The notes below the pieces were generated by a model, which saw nothing but the letters and a program-made list of their open reading frames with translations, was not told where the DNA came from and searched no databases. This document shows, piece by piece, positions 8,237 to 20,898 of a stretch of 64,000 nucleotides of DNA; the stretch's first letter is position 1, and each line of letters starts with the position of its first letter. The DNA comes from Ligilactobacillus pabuli. GTDB taxonomy: Bacteria > Bacillota > Bacilli > Lactobacillales > Lactobacillaceae. Location of the stretch: contig NZ_BQXH01000004.1 in the NCBI RefSeq assembly GCF_022836475.1, positions 1 through 64,000 on the forward strand, given 5' to 3'. The translations under genes were made by a program, and so were the position numbers.

Positions 8237-9157
8237 TCAAACTAAATCAATCATTTGTTCAGGTTGGAATCTTTGTTTAGACTCCTTGTAATAGTAGACA
8301 CACCGAGCACGATCTTCATAGAACAGGACCAATTTTTTCTCAGGCAGTTTTTCCAGATCAACCCCTAAACGAGCGGGAGCTAAAAAGCCGCCATTTTGCA
8401 CAATTTTCCATTGTTCCTCGTTTAAATCATAGTGCGCATACTTGTGTAATGCATGACTAACTGGTTTCAAGGCCTGTTGCAATTCTGATTCATCCATCGC
8501 CGCTAAAGTCTTAAGATCCACCGCGTCATTCAAAGTAAAACCGCCGCTTTCTAACCGAGTTAACTCTGACATCACCGACGGAACCCCCAATTTTTTACCC
8601 AAGTCGACAGCTAAGGTCCGAACATAAGTCCCTTTTTGGCAACCAACTTCAAAATAAATCTTTTGTCTTCCAGTTTCAGGGTCAAAAACAGTCGGCTTAG
8701 TTTGTTTAAAGTAGTCAACCGTAATTTGACGTTCAGGTCGTTTAACTGGTTCATTGTGCCGAGCATAATCATATAACCGCCGGCCGTTAACCTTGATTGC
8801 AGAATACATTGGTGGGATCTGAATCATGGTCCCGGTTAATTCCTGCATTTTTTCATCAATTTGGCTAGCAGGAATTGCCGCTTGCAACTCAGTTTGTTCA
8901 ACAATTTCTCCTTCCAAATCTTCAGTTTCGGTGGCAAACCCTAATGTGATCTCTCCTTGATAAACTTTACCAGATTCCATCATATAATTTACAACCTTAG
9001 TTGCTCTGCCAATACAAATTGGTAAGACACCATCCACGTTGGGATCTAAAGTCCCAGAATGGCCTACTTTACCTGTTTTAAAAATTTTACGACACTTAAA
9101 AACTGCATCGTTACTAGTCATACCTCGTTCTTTGTATAAAGGTAATATTCCGTCCAT
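8237..9157 (-). CDS. truB: tRNA pseudouridine(55) synthase TruB
   Basis: About 306 residues. It converts U55 of tRNA to pseudouridine in the T loop. The catalytic motif GHSGTLDPNVDGVLPICIG lies near residue 35-53 with the key Asp in GTLDP. The KxxGMTSxD N-terminus (KERGMTSND) is typical, and a C-terminal PUA-like region completes the chain. ATG at 9157 gives MDGILPLYKERG; a TTG one codon upstream (9160) has slightly better spacing from AAGGTGAG. It lies downstream of the rbfA terminator, so truB-ribF seem to form their own unit. Confidence 0.96.
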   Translation of the reverse strand: MDGILPLYKERGMTSNDAVFKCRKIFKTGKVGHSGTLDPNVDGVLPICIGRATKVVNYMMESGKVYQGEITLGFATETEDLEGEIVEQTELQAAIPASQIDEKMQELTGTMIQIPPMYSAIKVNGRRLYDYARHNEPVKRPERQITVDYFKQTKPTVFDPETGRQKIYFEVGCQKGTYVRTLAVDLGKKLGVPSVMSELTRLESGGFTLNDAVDLKTLAAMDESELQQALKPVSHALHKYAHYDLNEEQWKIVQNGGFLAPARLGVDLEKLPEKKLVLFYEDRARCVYYYKESKQRFQPEQMIDLV

Positions 9158-9222
9158 CAAGTTGTACTCACCTTATCTTTAAATTCATTTTTTAAGTCGC
9201 ACACGACCGATTCCAATAACTT

Positions 9223-9258
9223 AAAAAAAGTCGCCACAAAACATTGTTTTGCAGCGAC
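9223..9258 (-). terminator. Strong terminator after rbfA
   Basis: On the minus strand, GTCGC/GCGAC (9254-9258 with 9230-9234) and CAAAAC/GTTTTG pair, separated by small internal mismatches, followed by seven T (9223-9229). It ends the rimP-nusA-infB-rbfA operon before truB. The rest of 9161-9332 shows nothing distinct. Confidence 0.85.
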
Positions 9259-9332
9259 CTTCACTAAATTCAAATGATTTCAGCTACCCTTTTGCTTGAC
9301 ACATCAGGGCTGCTGTCATCAGATTCAGCTTA

Positions 9333-9689
9333 TTATCGTTCTTCTTGGTTTAACTGACGCAGCAATTCATCAATATGTTCACCATATCTCTCTGACTTAT
9401 CCTGAACAAACTCAATTTCAGGAGTTACGTAGATACTTAACCGGTGGCCAAGTTCTCCCCTGATCAAGCCAGTTGCTTTTTTCAGTCCCTGGGCAGTTTT
9501 TTTCTGTTCAGAAGCTAAGTCAGATAAAATACTGTAATAAATAGTTGCTTGCTGTAAATCACCAGTTACATCTACTCCGGTGATCGTCACACCAGAAACA
9601 CGCGGGTCGCGGACACGCTTTTGCAAGATATCATTAACTTCTCGTTGAATTTCTTGCGCTAACCGGCCCACTCGTATTTGTTGTGCCAT
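9333..9689 (-). CDS. rbfA: 30S ribosome-binding factor RbfA
   Basis: 118 residues, the usual length. A single KH-like domain that binds immature 30S subunits and helps 16S rRNA maturation. Matching features: N-terminal RVGRLAQEIQREVNDIL, DPRVSGVTITGVDVTGDLQQATIYYS, and the helix-kink-helix region ending EIEFVQDKSERYGEHIDELL. Last gene of the rimP-nusA-ylxR-ylxQ-infB-rbfA operon. Bacillus has ylxP between infB and rbfA; it is missing here, as is common in lactobacilli. Confidence 0.96.
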   Translation of the reverse strand: MAQQIRVGRLAQEIQREVNDILQKRVRDPRVSGVTITGVDVTGDLQQATIYYSILSDLASEQKKTAQGLKKATGLIRGELGHRLSIYVTPEIEFVQDKSERYGEHIDELLRQLNQEER

Positions 9690-9728
9690 AATTATCCTCC
9701 TTCAGCAATTTTTCTGAAGTTGTTTGTC

Positions 9729-12125
9729 TTATTTAGCTGGTACTTCTTGCATAATGAATGCTTCGATCTGGTCGCCAACTTTAATATCGTTGTATTTTTC
9801 AACCATCAAACCACATTCAAAGCCAGATTTAACTTCTTTAACATCATCTTTAAAGCGTTTCAAACTAGCTAACTTGCCTTCGTAGATCACGATACCATCA
9901 CGAATGACACGGACGCCGCTTTCACGCTGAATGAAACCATCTGTGACAAATCCACCACCAATAGTTCCCAGCTTGGAAACTTTGTAAGTTTCACGAATGT
10001 CAACTTGACCAATGATTTTTTCTTCGTATTCAGGTTCAAGCAGACCCTTCATAGCTGTTTCGATTTCGTCAATTGCCTTGTAAATGACGTTATGCAAACG
10101 AATATCAACCTTGTCTGATTCTGCCTGAGCACGAGCACGTGGTGTAGGACGAACGTTAAACCCAACGATGATCGCATTTGAAGCTTCGGCTAAGGTCACA
10201 TCACTTTCATTGATCGCACCAACGGCTTGATGAATGATATCGACCCGGACGCCTTCAACATCGATTTTCTTAAAACTTTGTGCCAAAGCTTCAACTGAGC
10301 CTTGCACATCGGCCTTAATGATCACACTAACTTCTTTGAGTTCTCCTTCTTTCAAAGTATCAAACAAGTTATCCAGAGTCACATGATGGGTCTTTTGACG
10401 ATCACGTAAAACAGCTTGTTCAGCCCGTTTTTCACCGGCTGCTCGAGCAGTCTTTTCATCATCAAAGCCAACGAAACGATCCCCTGAATCAGGCACATCG
10501 CTCAAACCAGTAATTTCAACTGGAGTTGCAGGTGTAGCTTTCTTAATTCGCTTGCCGCGAGCATCTGTCATTGTCCGCACACGACCAAAGGTATTCCCAA
10601 CAACAATTGGGTCACCAGTATGCAATGTTCCTTGTTGAACTAGCAAGGAAGCAACTGGTCCTTTACCCTTATCCAAACGAGCTTCGATTACAGAACCTGC
10701 CCCATGTTGTTCTGGGTTAGCTTTTAATTCTAACATATCTGATTCAAGTAAGATCATGTCCAAAAGTTCGTCGATGTTCTTACCAAACTTAGCGGAAATT
10801 TCGACAAAGATCGTATCGCCGCCCCAGCTTTCAGGAATTAATTCATATTCTGCCAACTGTTCTAAGACATGGTTCGGGTTGGCACCTGGTTTATCGATTT
10901 TGTTAACGGCCACAATAATTGGAACTTCAGCGGCTTTCGCATGGTTGATAGCTTCAATCGTCTGAGGCATAACCCCATCATCAGCGGCAACGACTAAAAC
11001 TGTAATATCAGTAATATCCGCACCACGAGCCCGCATGTTTGTGAAGGCCGCATGTCCTGGAGTATCCAGGAATGTGATGATCTTATCCTCATGATGCAAT
11101 TGGTAAGCACCAATATGCTGAGTGATCCCACCGGCTTCGCCTTCAGTAATATGTGAATTACGGAGACGGTCCAATAAGGTTGTCTTACCATGGTCAACGT
11201 GTCCCATGATCGTTACAACTGGTGGTCTAGCTGCTAAATGTTCTTGATTATGTTGCTCTTCTTCAAACACCTTATCAATATCAGAAACATCCACTTCAAT
11301 TTTTTCTTCAGCGTTGATCCCGTAATCTGCAGCCAAAATTTCAATCGTATCTTGATCCAAGGATTGGTTTTGGTTGACCATAACTCCCATCATAAAGAGT
11401 TTCTTGATGATTTCAGCTGGTTCGCGGTGAATCTTCTTGGCGATTTCAGCCACATTCATGCCCACGGTATAAACCAGTGTTTCTGGCAACGGCTTGTTCT
11501 TCCGTTGAGAAACTGGATTATGCTTAATTTGCACGTTCCGGTTGTTTCTACGACCGTTATTACGACGATTCTTCCGCTTAAAGTTACTGTTGCGGTTATT
11601 ATTGTTGCCAAAACGATTGTTATTGTTAGAACGTGGACCATTATTATTAGAACGAGAACTATTGTTGTTATTTGAACGAGTTCCGTTATTAGAGCGTGAA
11701 CCACGGTTGTCATTACTCTGATGGTTATTATTTTGTGGTCGACTATTATTATTTACTGGTCGGCTATTTCCATTACTGTTAGTCCTAGGTTTAGCAGAAT
11801 TACGGTTCTGTGACCCTGAGACCGGCTTTTTACCTTGGTTATTATTAGTGCGAGTTTTAGCGTTATTTTGAGCACTCGCTGCTTTATTTTGACCATTTTG
11901 TGGTTTTTGACCATTTTGTGGTCGGTTATTTTGCTTATGATTTGCTTGAGAAGCAGCAGGCTTATTTTTAGACTGGTAAAAATTACGAATTTGGCGTTCT
12001 TCATTCTCACCTAAAACTGACATATGATTTCCAACATCAAAGCCCTTATCTTCAGCAACTTTAATAATATCCTTACTGTTTACTTTCAATTCTTTAGCTA
12101 GTTCATAAATTCTTGTTTTGCTCAT
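9729..12125 (-). CDS. infB: Translation initiation factor IF-2
   Basis: A 798-residue GTPase that places initiator tRNA on the 30S subunit. Order: a small N-terminal IF2_N helix motif (residues 1-55), a low-complexity linker (about 55-200) very rich in Asn, Arg, Ser and Gln, a second IF2_N motif (about 215-275), the GTPase domain with [12 protein letters not shown] (G1), DTPGHAAF (G3) and NKIDKP (G4), then domains II-IV ending in [18 protein letters not shown] at 12125 follows GGAGG at 8 bases. The linker carries near-repeats of SRSNNN type; its base use (AAT/AAC runs) differs from the flanks but the frame is intact. Confidence 0.98.
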   Translation of the reverse strand: MSKTRIYELAKELKVNSKDIIKVAEDKGFDVGNHMSVLGENEERQIRNFYQSKNKPAASQANHKQNNRPQNGQKPQNGQNKAASAQNNAKTRTNNNQGKKPVSGSQNRNSAKPRTNSNGNSRPVNNNSRPQNNNHQSNDNRGSRSNNGTRSNNNNSSRSNNNGPRSNNNNRFGNNNNRNSNFKRKNRRNNGRRNNRNVQIKHNPVSQRKNKPLPETLVYTVGMNVAEIAKKIHREPAEIIKKLFMMGVMVNQNQSLDQDTIEILAADYGINAEEKIEVDVSDIDKVFEEEQHNQEHLAARPPVVTIMGHVDHGKTTLLDRLRNSHITEGEAGGITQHIGAYQLHHEDKIITFLDTPGHAAFTNMRARGADITDITVLVVAADDGVMPQTIEAINHAKAAEVPIIVAVNKIDKPGANPNHVLEQLAEYELIPESWGGDTIFVEISAKFGKNIDELLDMILLESDMLELKANPEQHGAGSVIEARLDKGKGPVASLLVQQGTLHTGDPIVVGNTFGRVRTMTDARGKRIKKATPATPVEITGLSDVPDSGDRFVGFDDEKTARAAGEKRAEQAVLRDRQKTHHVTLDNLFDTLKEGELKEVSVIIKADVQGSVEALAQSFKKIDVEGVRVDIIHQAVGAINESDVTLAEASNAIIVGFNVRPTPRARAQAESDKVDIRLHNVIYKAIDEIETAMKGLLEPEYEEKIIGQVDIRETYKVSKLGTIGGGFVTDGFIQRESGVRVIRDGIVIYEGKLASLKRFKDDVKEVKSGFECGLMVEKYNDIKVGDQIEAFIMQEVPAK

Positions 12126-12201
12126 CCCATCAACCTCCGATTAGATTCTGCGGAGTAACTGCTTGACTGAAACGAATCAAACAGTTCCCCGTTCGATCCG
12201 C

Positions 12202-12507
12202 CTAAGTCGACAGTAACTCAAGCATTTTGCGGCCGAAGCCCTTATCTGTCACGGCGATCACACTTCTTTTCTGCCCGATCGCACTGCTTAACTCAAGTTC
12301 TGTAAAATCCAGAGTTAAACTGACATCATAACTACGACATTTATCAGTAAATCTTTTACGAGTATTAGCTGCACTATCACTGGCAACAAAGACGATGACA
12401 GCTTTATGTGCTCGTACTTGTTTTAAAACTGTTTCAGTTCCCGTAACAACTTTTCTAGCTCTTTGAGCGAGCCCCAACAGATTTAAAATTTTTTGTTTAT
12501 TTTCCAT
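12202..12507 (-). CDS. ylxQ: L7Ae-family ribosomal/RNA-binding protein YlxQ
   Basis: A 101-residue member of the L7Ae/L30e/Gadd45 family, predicted to bind kink-turn RNA. Family traits: MENKQKILNLLGLAQRARKVVTGTETVLKQV at the start (recognisable by LGLAxRARK) and a hydrophobic core AVIVFVASDSAANT. ATG at 12507 lies inside the last codons of ylxR (11-base overlap), so translation is probably coupled. It sits between ylxR and infB as in Bacillus. The exact cellular role is not established. Confidence 0.9.
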   Translation of the reverse strand: MENKQKILNLLGLAQRARKVVTGTETVLKQVRAHKAVIVFVASDSAANTRKRFTDKCRSYDVSLTLDFTELELSSAIGQKRSVIAVTDKGFGRKMLELLST

Positions 12508-12793
12508 TGCCAAATAATTCCATTCGAGCAACTTGATGATCAACGTAGGCAATCAAATCTTCATAAAATGAAGGATCGATTTTAATACCAAACGATTTCT
12601 CAAATGTTTTGTTCTCACGTGCTTGCTTTGCAACAGCGACGTCTAGCCGGATATAAGCCCCACGGCCCTGCTTTTTACCAGTTGGGTCAATGCTGACTTC
12701 GTTTTCCTTGTTTTTAACGACACGAACTAGTTCCTTTTTAGGAAACATTTCTCCGGAGACAATATCTTTACGCATTGGGATCTTTTTTACCAT
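12497..12793 (-). CDS. ylxR: YlxR/RnpM family RNA-binding protein
   Basis: 98 residues, DUF448 family. It shows the family signature MRKDIVSGEMFPKKELVRVV near the N-terminus and the conserved GRGAYI loop in KKQGRGAYIRLD (about residues 40-52). Members have been reported to bind RNase P and modulate its activity (name RnpM) and to act as nucleoid-associated regulators. Fixed position between nusA and ylxQ supports the call. ATG at 12793 follows AGGAGG. Confidence 0.93.
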   Translation of the reverse strand: MVKKIPMRKDIVSGEMFPKKELVRVVKNKENEVSIDPTGKKQGRGAYIRLDVAVAKQARENKTFEKSFGIKIDPSFYEDLIAYVDHQVARMELFGNGK

Positions 12794-12810
12794 GGTAGAC
12801 CACCTCCTAA

Positions 12811-14004
12811 TTAATTAGCAGCTTCTGGGTCAATATCTTCTGTAGCATTTTCAGTTGATGCCGCAGTTTCATCGGCTTGTTCATCTGTCATAAACTGTTC
12901 TTCATCAGTACTAAGTTGTTCTGGTGATTCTTCAGGATCAACTGTCGTTTCCGTTTCATTAGCCAAAGCTTGCATGTCAGATTCTGACTTGATATCGATC
13001 TTAAAGCCAGTCAATCTAGCCGCCAAACGAACATTTTGGCCGCGTTTACCAATTGCCAAAGATAATTGGTCATCTGGCACGATCACCGTGCAGACATGTT
13101 CGTTAGTCGGGTCAAAACGAACTTCGATCACGTCAGCAGGATTCAAGGCATTCGCAATAAAGTTGGCGGGATCTTCTTCCCATTGAACAATATCCATGTT
13201 TTCGCCCTTTAATTCATTCACAATCGTTTGGATCCGTTCACCACGAGGTCCAACACACGTCCCAACTGGGTCAACGTTTTCATTGTTTGAACGAACTGCA
13301 ACTTTAGCCCGGTCACCAGCTTCACGTGCAATTGACACGATTTCAACTGTACCATCGTAAATTTCAGGAATTTCCTGTTCAAATAAGCGTTTTAACAAAT
13401 CTGCATGGGAACGACTAACAAAAACTTGTGGTCCCTTAGAAGAGTTTTCAACTTTATAAATATAAACCTTAATGCGGTCATGTGACTTATATTCTTCGCC
13501 TTCGATTTGATCTTGACGAGAGAGTAAAGCTTCAACCTTACCTAAGTTTACGTAAATATAGCGGTTGTCCCGCCGTTCAACTTCACCAGTTACGATTTCA
13601 TTTTCGTATTGAACATATTGATTATAAATAATGTTATGTTCTTCTTCACGAACACGTTGCATAATAACCTGCTTAGCAGTCTGTGCAGCGATCCGACCAA
13701 AATCTTTTGGTGTCACTTCGAAACGAATCGTATCGCCAACTTCATAGGCACGGTTCAATTCTAAAGCATCTTTTAAGCTAACTTCCAAGCGGGAGTCAAA
13801 GACTTCATGGACAACTTCCTTGACGGCATACACATGAATGTTACCCCGGGTTTGGTCAAATTCAACTTCAACGTTTTGAGCTTGACCATAATTCCTTTTA
13901 TAAGCAGAAACTAAGGCACTTTCCAATGCATCAATGACAATTTCTTTTTTAACGCCCTTTTCTGTTTCCAGAGAATCTAAGGCTTCAAGTAATTCCTTAC
14001 TCAT
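12811..14004 (-). CDS. nusA: Transcription termination/antitermination factor NusA
   Basis: A 397-residue RNA polymerase partner controlling pausing, termination and antitermination. N-terminal domain (1-125), S1 domain (about 133-200, EIVTGEVERRDNRYIYVNLG), then KH1 and KH2 (GTCVGPRGERIQTIVNEL and LAIGKRGQNVRLAARLTG). The last 60 residues are acidic (DPEESPEQLSTDEEQ...) and poorly ordered, an extension beyond the Bacillus protein. Second gene after rimP; the leader of this operon holds a terminator that NusA may act on. Confidence 0.98.
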   Translation of the reverse strand: MSKELLEALDSLETEKGVKKEIVIDALESALVSAYKRNYGQAQNVEVEFDQTRGNIHVYAVKEVVHEVFDSRLEVSLKDALELNRAYEVGDTIRFEVTPKDFGRIAAQTAKQVIMQRVREEEHNIIYNQYVQYENEIVTGEVERRDNRYIYVNLGKVEALLSRQDQIEGEEYKSHDRIKVYIYKVENSSKGPQVFVSRSHADLLKRLFEQEIPEIYDGTVEIVSIAREAGDRAKVAVRSNNENVDPVGTCVGPRGERIQTIVNELKGENMDIVQWEEDPANFIANALNPADVIEVRFDPTNEHVCTVIVPDDQLSLAIGKRGQNVRLAARLTGFKIDIKSESDMQALANETETTVDPEESPEQLSTDEEQFMTDEQADETAASTENATEDIDPEAAN

Positions 14005-14034
14005 GTTATTTTACTCCTTATTTAACAGTTTTAT

Positions 14035-14514
14035 CTAAAATTCAATTGCTAAGCGCGCTTTAGCGATCTTAGCTCGAGGAATAACGACTTGTTTTTGACG
14101 AGTTTTATCTCGGTACTCCAACGTTAGTTCAGTCGCTGTTAAGTTCACGAGATGTCCTTCATATTCCTTACTGCCGGCAATTTTTTCATAAAGTTTAACG
14201 AAAATGTTTGCCTGGTTAGCTGCAGCTTTTTCAAAGTCACTTTCTTTTTTGAGTGGCCGTTCTGCACCAGGAGAAGAAACCTCCAGGTAATAAGCCTGTT
14301 GAATTGGATCTGGATCACATGCATCCAATTTTTCACTAAGCTCATCACTGACCAATGCACATTCATCTATTGTAATGCCGCCTTCTTTATCAATGAAGAG
14401 TCTTAAGTACCAACTCTGACCTTCCTTTACAAATTCCATATCAACTAATTCAAACTGATGATTTTCTAAGATAGGTGTTACTAGCTCCGTTACCGTTTCA
14501 ACAACACTGCTCAC
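14035..14514 (-). CDS. rimP: Ribosome maturation factor RimP
   Basis: 159 residues, needed for 30S subunit assembly. Typical parts: N-terminal alpha/beta domain with [32 protein letters not shown] and [15 protein letters not shown], then an SH3-like C-terminal domain. Start is GTG at 14514 with AAGGAGG 7 bases upstream. First gene of the rimP-nusA-infB operon. Its leader carries a strong intrinsic terminator (14571-14600). Confidence 0.96.
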   Translation of the reverse strand: MSSVVETVTELVTPILENHQFELVDMEFVKEGQSWYLRLFIDKEGGITIDECALVSDELSEKLDACDPDPIQQAYYLEVSSPGAERPLKKESDFEKAAANQANIFVKLYEKIAGSKEYEGHLVNLTATELTLEYRDKTRQKQVVIPRAKIAKARLAIEF

Positions 14515-14570
14515 GCCGTATCCTCCTTCTTAATAAACATTTACGTTAAATTGATTTGATCCTCTCCAAT

Positions 14571-14600
14571 AAAAAGAGTGAGCATTTCTGCCCACTCTTT
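14571..14600 (-). terminator. Intrinsic terminator in the rimP-nusA leader (attenuator candidate)
   Basis: A 12-bp stem (14589-14600 with 14573-14584, one G-U pair) closes a GAAA tetraloop and is followed by five T. It can end polC transcripts. Because a good promoter (14625-14653) lies upstream of it, it would also lie at about +18 to +47 of the rimP-nusA transcript and could act as an attenuator. Confidence 0.85.
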
Positions 14601-14624
14601 ACGAGTTATCAAGTTACTGTTTTT

Positions 14625-14653
14625 ATCTTAGCATGTTCAGTTAAAAAAAGCAA
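14625..14653 (-). promoter_or_regulatory. Promoter of the rimP-nusA-infB operon
   Basis: -35 TTGCTT (14648-14653), 17-base spacer, -10 TAAGAT (14625-14630) preceded by TGC (extended -10). It lies between the polC stop and the hairpin at 14571-14600. Confidence 0.65.
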
Positions 14654-14699
14654 GCTGAGCACTATGCGGACAACATTTCACCGACTTTTTGTTCACTGA

Positions 14700-17600
14700 T
14701 CAGAACAAATTCTCAAATAAACTCAATTGATTTTCATCAGGCAAATCATCCAAAACATGATTTTCTGTCATATATTCAATCAATGTATTTGAAACTTTAC
14801 CACGTTTGGATAAATCCTCTTTAGATAAGAATTCTTGTTCCTCACGGGCAGCAACAATTTGTTTAGCAGCATTCAAACCTAAACCAGGAATAGCTGAAAA
14901 TGGTGCTAATAAAGTATCACCATTGATCAACAGCCAGTCTGATGCATCTGAATGTTTGAGGTCGACCATTTTAAAGCGATAGCCTCGTTCCAACATTTCA
15001 TTGGCTAACTCCAAGACTGTTAATAAGTTCTTTTCTTTAGTTGAAGCATCATTACCTTTGGCATTAATTTCTGCCATTGCGGCCTTAACCGATTCCTTGC
15101 CATGAACCATTGAAACCAGATCAAAGTCATCAGCTCGCACTGAGAAGTAAGCTGCGTAATAAACTAGTGGGAAATATACCTTAAAGTATGCGATCCGTAA
15201 CGCCATCAACACGTACGCTGCCGCATGGGCTTTCGGGAACATATACTTAATTTTTAAACAAGCTCCGATATACCATTCAGGCACTTCTGAATCACGCATC
15301 TTGGCCTGCCATTCATCTGGGATCCCGCGGCCTTTCCGCACATGTTCCATGATTTTAAACGCCAAATCGGATTCAACCCCCATATGGATCAAGTCCATCA
15401 TGATATCATCACGACAACCAATGACTTCCGGCATCGTAACTGTCTTATTTTTAATTAATTCTTCTGCATTTCCTAACCAAACGTCTGTCCCATGAGATAG
15501 ACCAGAAATTTTTAACAATTCCGCAAAAGTCTTGGGATGAGTTTGGTCTAACATCCCCCGGACAAATCGGGTCCCAAATTCAGGAATCCCTAAAGTCCCT
15601 GTTTTTGATTGGATCTGTTCTTCAGTCACACCCAAAATGTCTGTGCCAGAAAAGAGCGCCATCACACCTGGATCATCTGTCGGAATGGTCTTTGGTTCAA
15701 TGCCAGATAAATCTTGCAGCATTCTGATCATGGTTGGATCATCATGTCCCAAAATATCTAGCTTCAAAATATTATCATGAATCGAATGGAAATCAAAGTG
15801 AGTCGTTTTCCAGGCAGCACTAGTATCATCTGCCGGATACTGAATCGGAGTAAAGTCGTAAATATCCATATAGTCAGGGACAACCAAGATTCCGGCCGGA
15901 TGTTGGCCAGTGGTTCGTTTCACCCCTGTTGCTCCCTTGGCTAAACGGTCAATTTCAGCTCCCCGAATCGTTTGTTCCGTGTCTCGTTCATAGGCCTTAA
16001 CATAACCATAGGCAGTTTTATCTGCCACGGTCCCGATCGTCCCAGCCCGATACACATTTTTTTCGCCAAACAAAACTTTGGTGTAGTTATGGGCGATAGA
16101 CTGATAGTCACCAGAAAAGTTCAAATCAATATCGGGAACCTTATTTCCTTTAAACCCAAGGAAAGTTTCAAATGGGATATCTTGACCATCCTTAACTAAG
16201 GTCGTCCCACATTCTGGACAGTCTTTATCAGGTAGATCAAAACCGGAACCATATTCACCTTGAGTAAAGAACTCATTCCACTGACAATTAGGACAGCGGT
16301 AATGCGGTGGTAAAGGATTAACTTCAGTGATCCCTGACATGGTTGCCACTAAACTAGAACCAACTGATCCACGTGAACCAACCAAGTAACCATCCTTGTT
16401 AGACTTATAAACAAGTTTTTGAGAAATCAAATAAATCACCGAAAATCCGTTACCAATAATTGATTTTAATTCTTTGTCCAGCCGTTCTTGCACCACAGCG
16501 GGTAACTCTTTTCCGTACAACTCGTGGGCTTTATTCATCGTCAGGTTCTGAATATCATCTTCGGCGCCAGGCATTTTAGGGGTATACAGCTTATCTTTCA
16601 CTGGTGAGATTTCGTCACACATCTCAACAATTTTGGCCGGACCATCGACTACGACCTCTTTAGCTGTTTCTTCACCTAAAAACGAGAACTCTTCCAACAT
16701 TTCGTTCGTCGTTCTAAAATGTGCATCAGGTAACTGACGCAAACGATTTAGCGGGTTGGCCCCGCCCTGTGAATGAACTAAAATTTTACGATAAATAGCG
16801 TCTTCTTTATTCAGATAGTGAACATCCCCCGTTGAAACGACTGGAATTTTTAACTCATGTCCTAACTGAATCATATTTTTAATAATTTCTTCCAGATTTT
16901 GATTGTCTTTGATCAGCTCTTGTTCCATTAAAGGTGCATATAATGGCTTCGGCTGGATCTCCAAATAATCATAGCCTCGGGCTTTTTGTTTTGCTGTTTC
17001 ATAACCCTTTTGCATCATTGCGGTGAAAACTTCTCCGCTCGCACAGGCTGAACCAACTAGCAAGCCCTCATGGTACTGATTTAAAATTGAGCGTGGGATC
17101 CGTGGTACCCGATAAAAGTACTCAGTCATCCCGGCAGAAACTGCTTTAAATAAGTTTTTTAAACCATCCTGGGTTTGCGCTAAAATGACCGCGTGGAAAG
17201 GATGCTCATGCTTGTAAGCATCGTTTCCGCCGACGTGTTCATTCAACTGATCATGATATTCAACACCCCATTTTTCGACGGCATCTTTCAGCATAGCAAA
17301 ATAAATAAAGCCAGTGGCTTCCGCATCATAAATGGCTCGATGGTGATGTTCCAAGTTGACATTCAGTTTTTTAGCCAACGTATTCAACTGGAATCTCTTC
17401 ATTTCGGGATAAAGGACCCGTGCAAATGGAAGAGTATCGACCCACGGTTCAGAAATTAACGGTAAGTTGTGGCGCGCATAGCCCGTATTCATAAAGTCCA
17501 CATCAAAAGTAGCGTTATGACCAACAATAATTGTACCCTGACAAAATTCTTGGAACATTTTGAAGACTTCTGCTTCAGACTTCGAGCCGCGAACCATGTC

Positions 17601-19052
17601 ATCGGTAATACTGGTTAAGTTGATCGTGGTTTGTGACAAAGGATGTCCCGGATCAATAAACTGTTCAAAGGTGTCGATCACATTACCATCTTTCATCTTA
17701 ACAGCCGCCAGTTCGATCACCTTATCATAACGCGCCGATAAACCAGTTGTTTCCGTATCAAATATCACGTATTCGGCATCTTTCAATAACCGGTGCTGCT
17801 CGTTATAAGCGATTGGAGTCCCATCATCAACAATGTTAGCCTCCACGCCATATAAAATTTTCACACCATTCTTTTCACCAGCGCTATGGGCTTCAGGAAA
17901 GGCCTGCAGTGTCCCGTGGTCGGTCACCGCAATTGCTTTTTGACCCCACTTAGCTGCTTGTTTAACATAATCAGAAATACTGTTAGTTGCATCCATCGCA
18001 CTCATATTGGTATGCAAATGTAATTCTGCCCGTTTCTGGTCCTCAGGTGCCGTATCTTTCCTGCTAGGATGAGAAACTGAATTCAAGTCATACGCATTCA
18101 CCACTAGTTCGTGCATATAATTATCTTCTTGGACACTCCCGCGGACCTTGACCCAACTGCCTTCTTCTAAGGCTGCAAACATTGCTTCATCAGTTTCATC
18201 TCGCGAAAACTTCTTAACAACAAATGAAGAACTGTAATCCGTGATCTTCAAGATCAGCAATTGTCTTTGTGAACGTAAGACCCGGACTTCTTTATCAAAA
18301 ACATAACCCTGGATCACAACTGAACGTTCTTCTTCAGTAATATCTGCCATTTGTCGCGGCTCGATATCGCTAGAGATCTTCTTACCTAATTGAACTGGTC
18401 CATCAATTTGAGGTAATTCTTTCTTAGATTTCCGTGCTTCTTTTTGTTGGTTTTGCTTTTGGATCGCTTGAATGGCTTTTTGCGCTAATTCAGCATCACT
18501 TTTGGCTTTTTTCGCCTTATATTCCGCAATTTTCTCTTGTGAAGCCGATTCATCGATCAGTGTTGTAATGTTTTGAGCTGGAAAACCAACTTGACGATAA
18601 GTATCTTCGATTGGTCCTAAAGCTTGATTAACCAGAAAATTCTTAATAATTTCATTTTCTGCCAGTAACATGACCCGGTCATCTTGCAAATACGGCACTT
18701 TCCCTTGACACAGACTTTGTGTCAAATTCGATTTTAACCCACTATTAGCAACGACCCACTGCCAATAATCTCCTAATTTTTGATTAGTCACTTCTGGTGC
18801 AGTTGTTGTTATCGTGACCGATGTCTGTGCAATCCCTTGAAAAGCAGACTGCAGTTGCTGTTGAAATTGAACAAATACTGGAAATGGTAAGATATCTACC
18901 AAACCAATCGTGAAGTCCCAGCGTTTTGAAAGCTGGTGAACTTCAACTCGGCGAATTAAACCATTCTCAAAATAATGCGCGTCTGCGGGCTGAGGTTGAA
19001 AATTGATTTGTTGTAAAAGTTTCGTAAACATTTCTTTTTTATTTAATCCCAA
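14700..19052 (-). CDS. polC: DNA polymerase III PolC-type alpha subunit
   Basis: A 1450-residue Gram-positive replicative polymerase with built-in proofreading. Order: N-terminal domains (1-230), OB fold (about 235-330), PHP domain ([11 protein letters not shown] near 345), a DEDD exonuclease inserted in the PHP ([21 protein letters not shown] near 430, [10 protein letters not shown] near 510), zinc-binding cysteines ([10 protein letters not shown] and CPECGTT near 950-1000), then palm with [11 protein letters not shown] (near 1020), fingers and the C-terminal HhH region. TTG at 19052 ([13 protein letters not shown]) has GAGGTG 9 bases upstream. It follows proS. Confidence 0.98.
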   Translation of the reverse strand: MGLNKKEMFTKLLQQINFQPQPADAHYFENGLIRRVEVHQLSKRWDFTIGLVDILPFPVFVQFQQQLQSAFQGIAQTSVTITTTAPEVTNQKLGDYWQWVVANSGLKSNLTQSLCQGKVPYLQDDRVMLLAENEIIKNFLVNQALGPIEDTYRQVGFPAQNITTLIDESASQEKIAEYKAKKAKSDAELAQKAIQAIQKQNQQKEARKSKKELPQIDGPVQLGKKISSDIEPRQMADITEEERSVVIQGYVFDKEVRVLRSQRQLLILKITDYSSSFVVKKFSRDETDEAMFAALEEGSWVKVRGSVQEDNYMHELVVNAYDLNSVSHPSRKDTAPEDQKRAELHLHTNMSAMDATNSISDYVKQAAKWGQKAIAVTDHGTLQAFPEAHSAGEKNGVKILYGVEANIVDDGTPIAYNEQHRLLKDAEYVIFDTETTGLSARYDKVIELAAVKMKDGNVIDTFEQFIDPGHPLSQTTINLTSITDDMVRGSKSEAEVFKMFQEFCQGTIIVGHNATFDVDFMNTGYARHNLPLISEPWVDTLPFARVLYPEMKRFQLNTLAKKLNVNLEHHHRAIYDAEATGFIYFAMLKDAVEKWGVEYHDQLNEHVGGNDAYKHEHPFHAVILAQTQDGLKNLFKAVSAGMTEYFYRVPRIPRSILNQYHEGLLVGSACASGEVFTAMMQKGYETAKQKARGYDYLEIQPKPLYAPLMEQELIKDNQNLEEIIKNMIQLGHELKIPVVSTGDVHYLNKEDAIYRKILVHSQGGANPLNRLRQLPDAHFRTTNEMLEEFSFLGEETAKEVVVDGPAKIVEMCDEISPVKDKLYTPKMPGAEDDIQNLTMNKAHELYGKELPAVVQERLDKELKSIIGNGFSVIYLISQKLVYKSNKDGYLVGSRGSVGSSLVATMSGITEVNPLPPHYRCPNCQWNEFFTQGEYGSGFDLPDKDCPECGTTLVKDGQDIPFETFLGFKGNKVPDIDLNFSGDYQSIAHNYTKVLFGEKNVYRAGTIGTVADKTAYGYVKAYERDTEQTIRGAEIDRLAKGATGVKRTTGQHPAGILVVPDYMDIYDFTPIQYPADDTSAAWKTTHFDFHSIHDNILKLDILGHDDPTMIRMLQDLSGIEPKTIPTDDPGVMALFSGTDILGVTEEQIQSKTGTLGIPEFGTRFVRGMLDQTHPKTFAELLKISGLSHGTDVWLGNAEELIKNKTVTMPEVIGCRDDIMMDLIHMGVESDLAFKIMEHVRKGRGIPDEWQAKMRDSEVPEWYIGACLKIKYMFPKAHAAAYVLMALRIAYFKVYFPLVYYAAYFSVRADDFDLVSMVHGKESVKAAMAEINAKGNDASTKEKNLLTVLELANEMLERGYRFKMVDLKHSDASDWLLINGDTLLAPFSAIPGLGLNAAKQIVAAREEQEFLSKEDLSKRGKVSNTLIEYMTENHVLDDLPDENQLSLFENLF

Positions 19053-19102
19053 GTTAAATCACCTCTCTGCCATAATAATGCTTTTATCATTTGAAATAAA
19101 GA

Positions 19103-19131
19103 CAGCCGAAACATCAACTACGTTTCGGCTG
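19103..19131 (-). terminator. Hairpin between proS and polC
   Basis: A perfect 10-bp stem (CAGCCGAAAC/GTTTCGGCTG) with a 9-base loop follows the proS stop. The downstream minus-strand sequence is TCTTTATTT, so the T tract is imperfect; partial terminator or RNA-processing hairpin. Confidence 0.6.
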
Positions 19132-19155
19132 GTCAATTCTACTTACTAATTATCG

Positions 19156-20886
<1,731 letters not shown>

Positions 20887-20898
20887 TCAAACAAATTC

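Noticed and set aside
11238-11675. 145-residue plus-strand frame opposite infB
   Set aside because: It arises from the AAT-rich linker of infB read backwards (Ile/Val/Thr repeats) and has no ribosome site.
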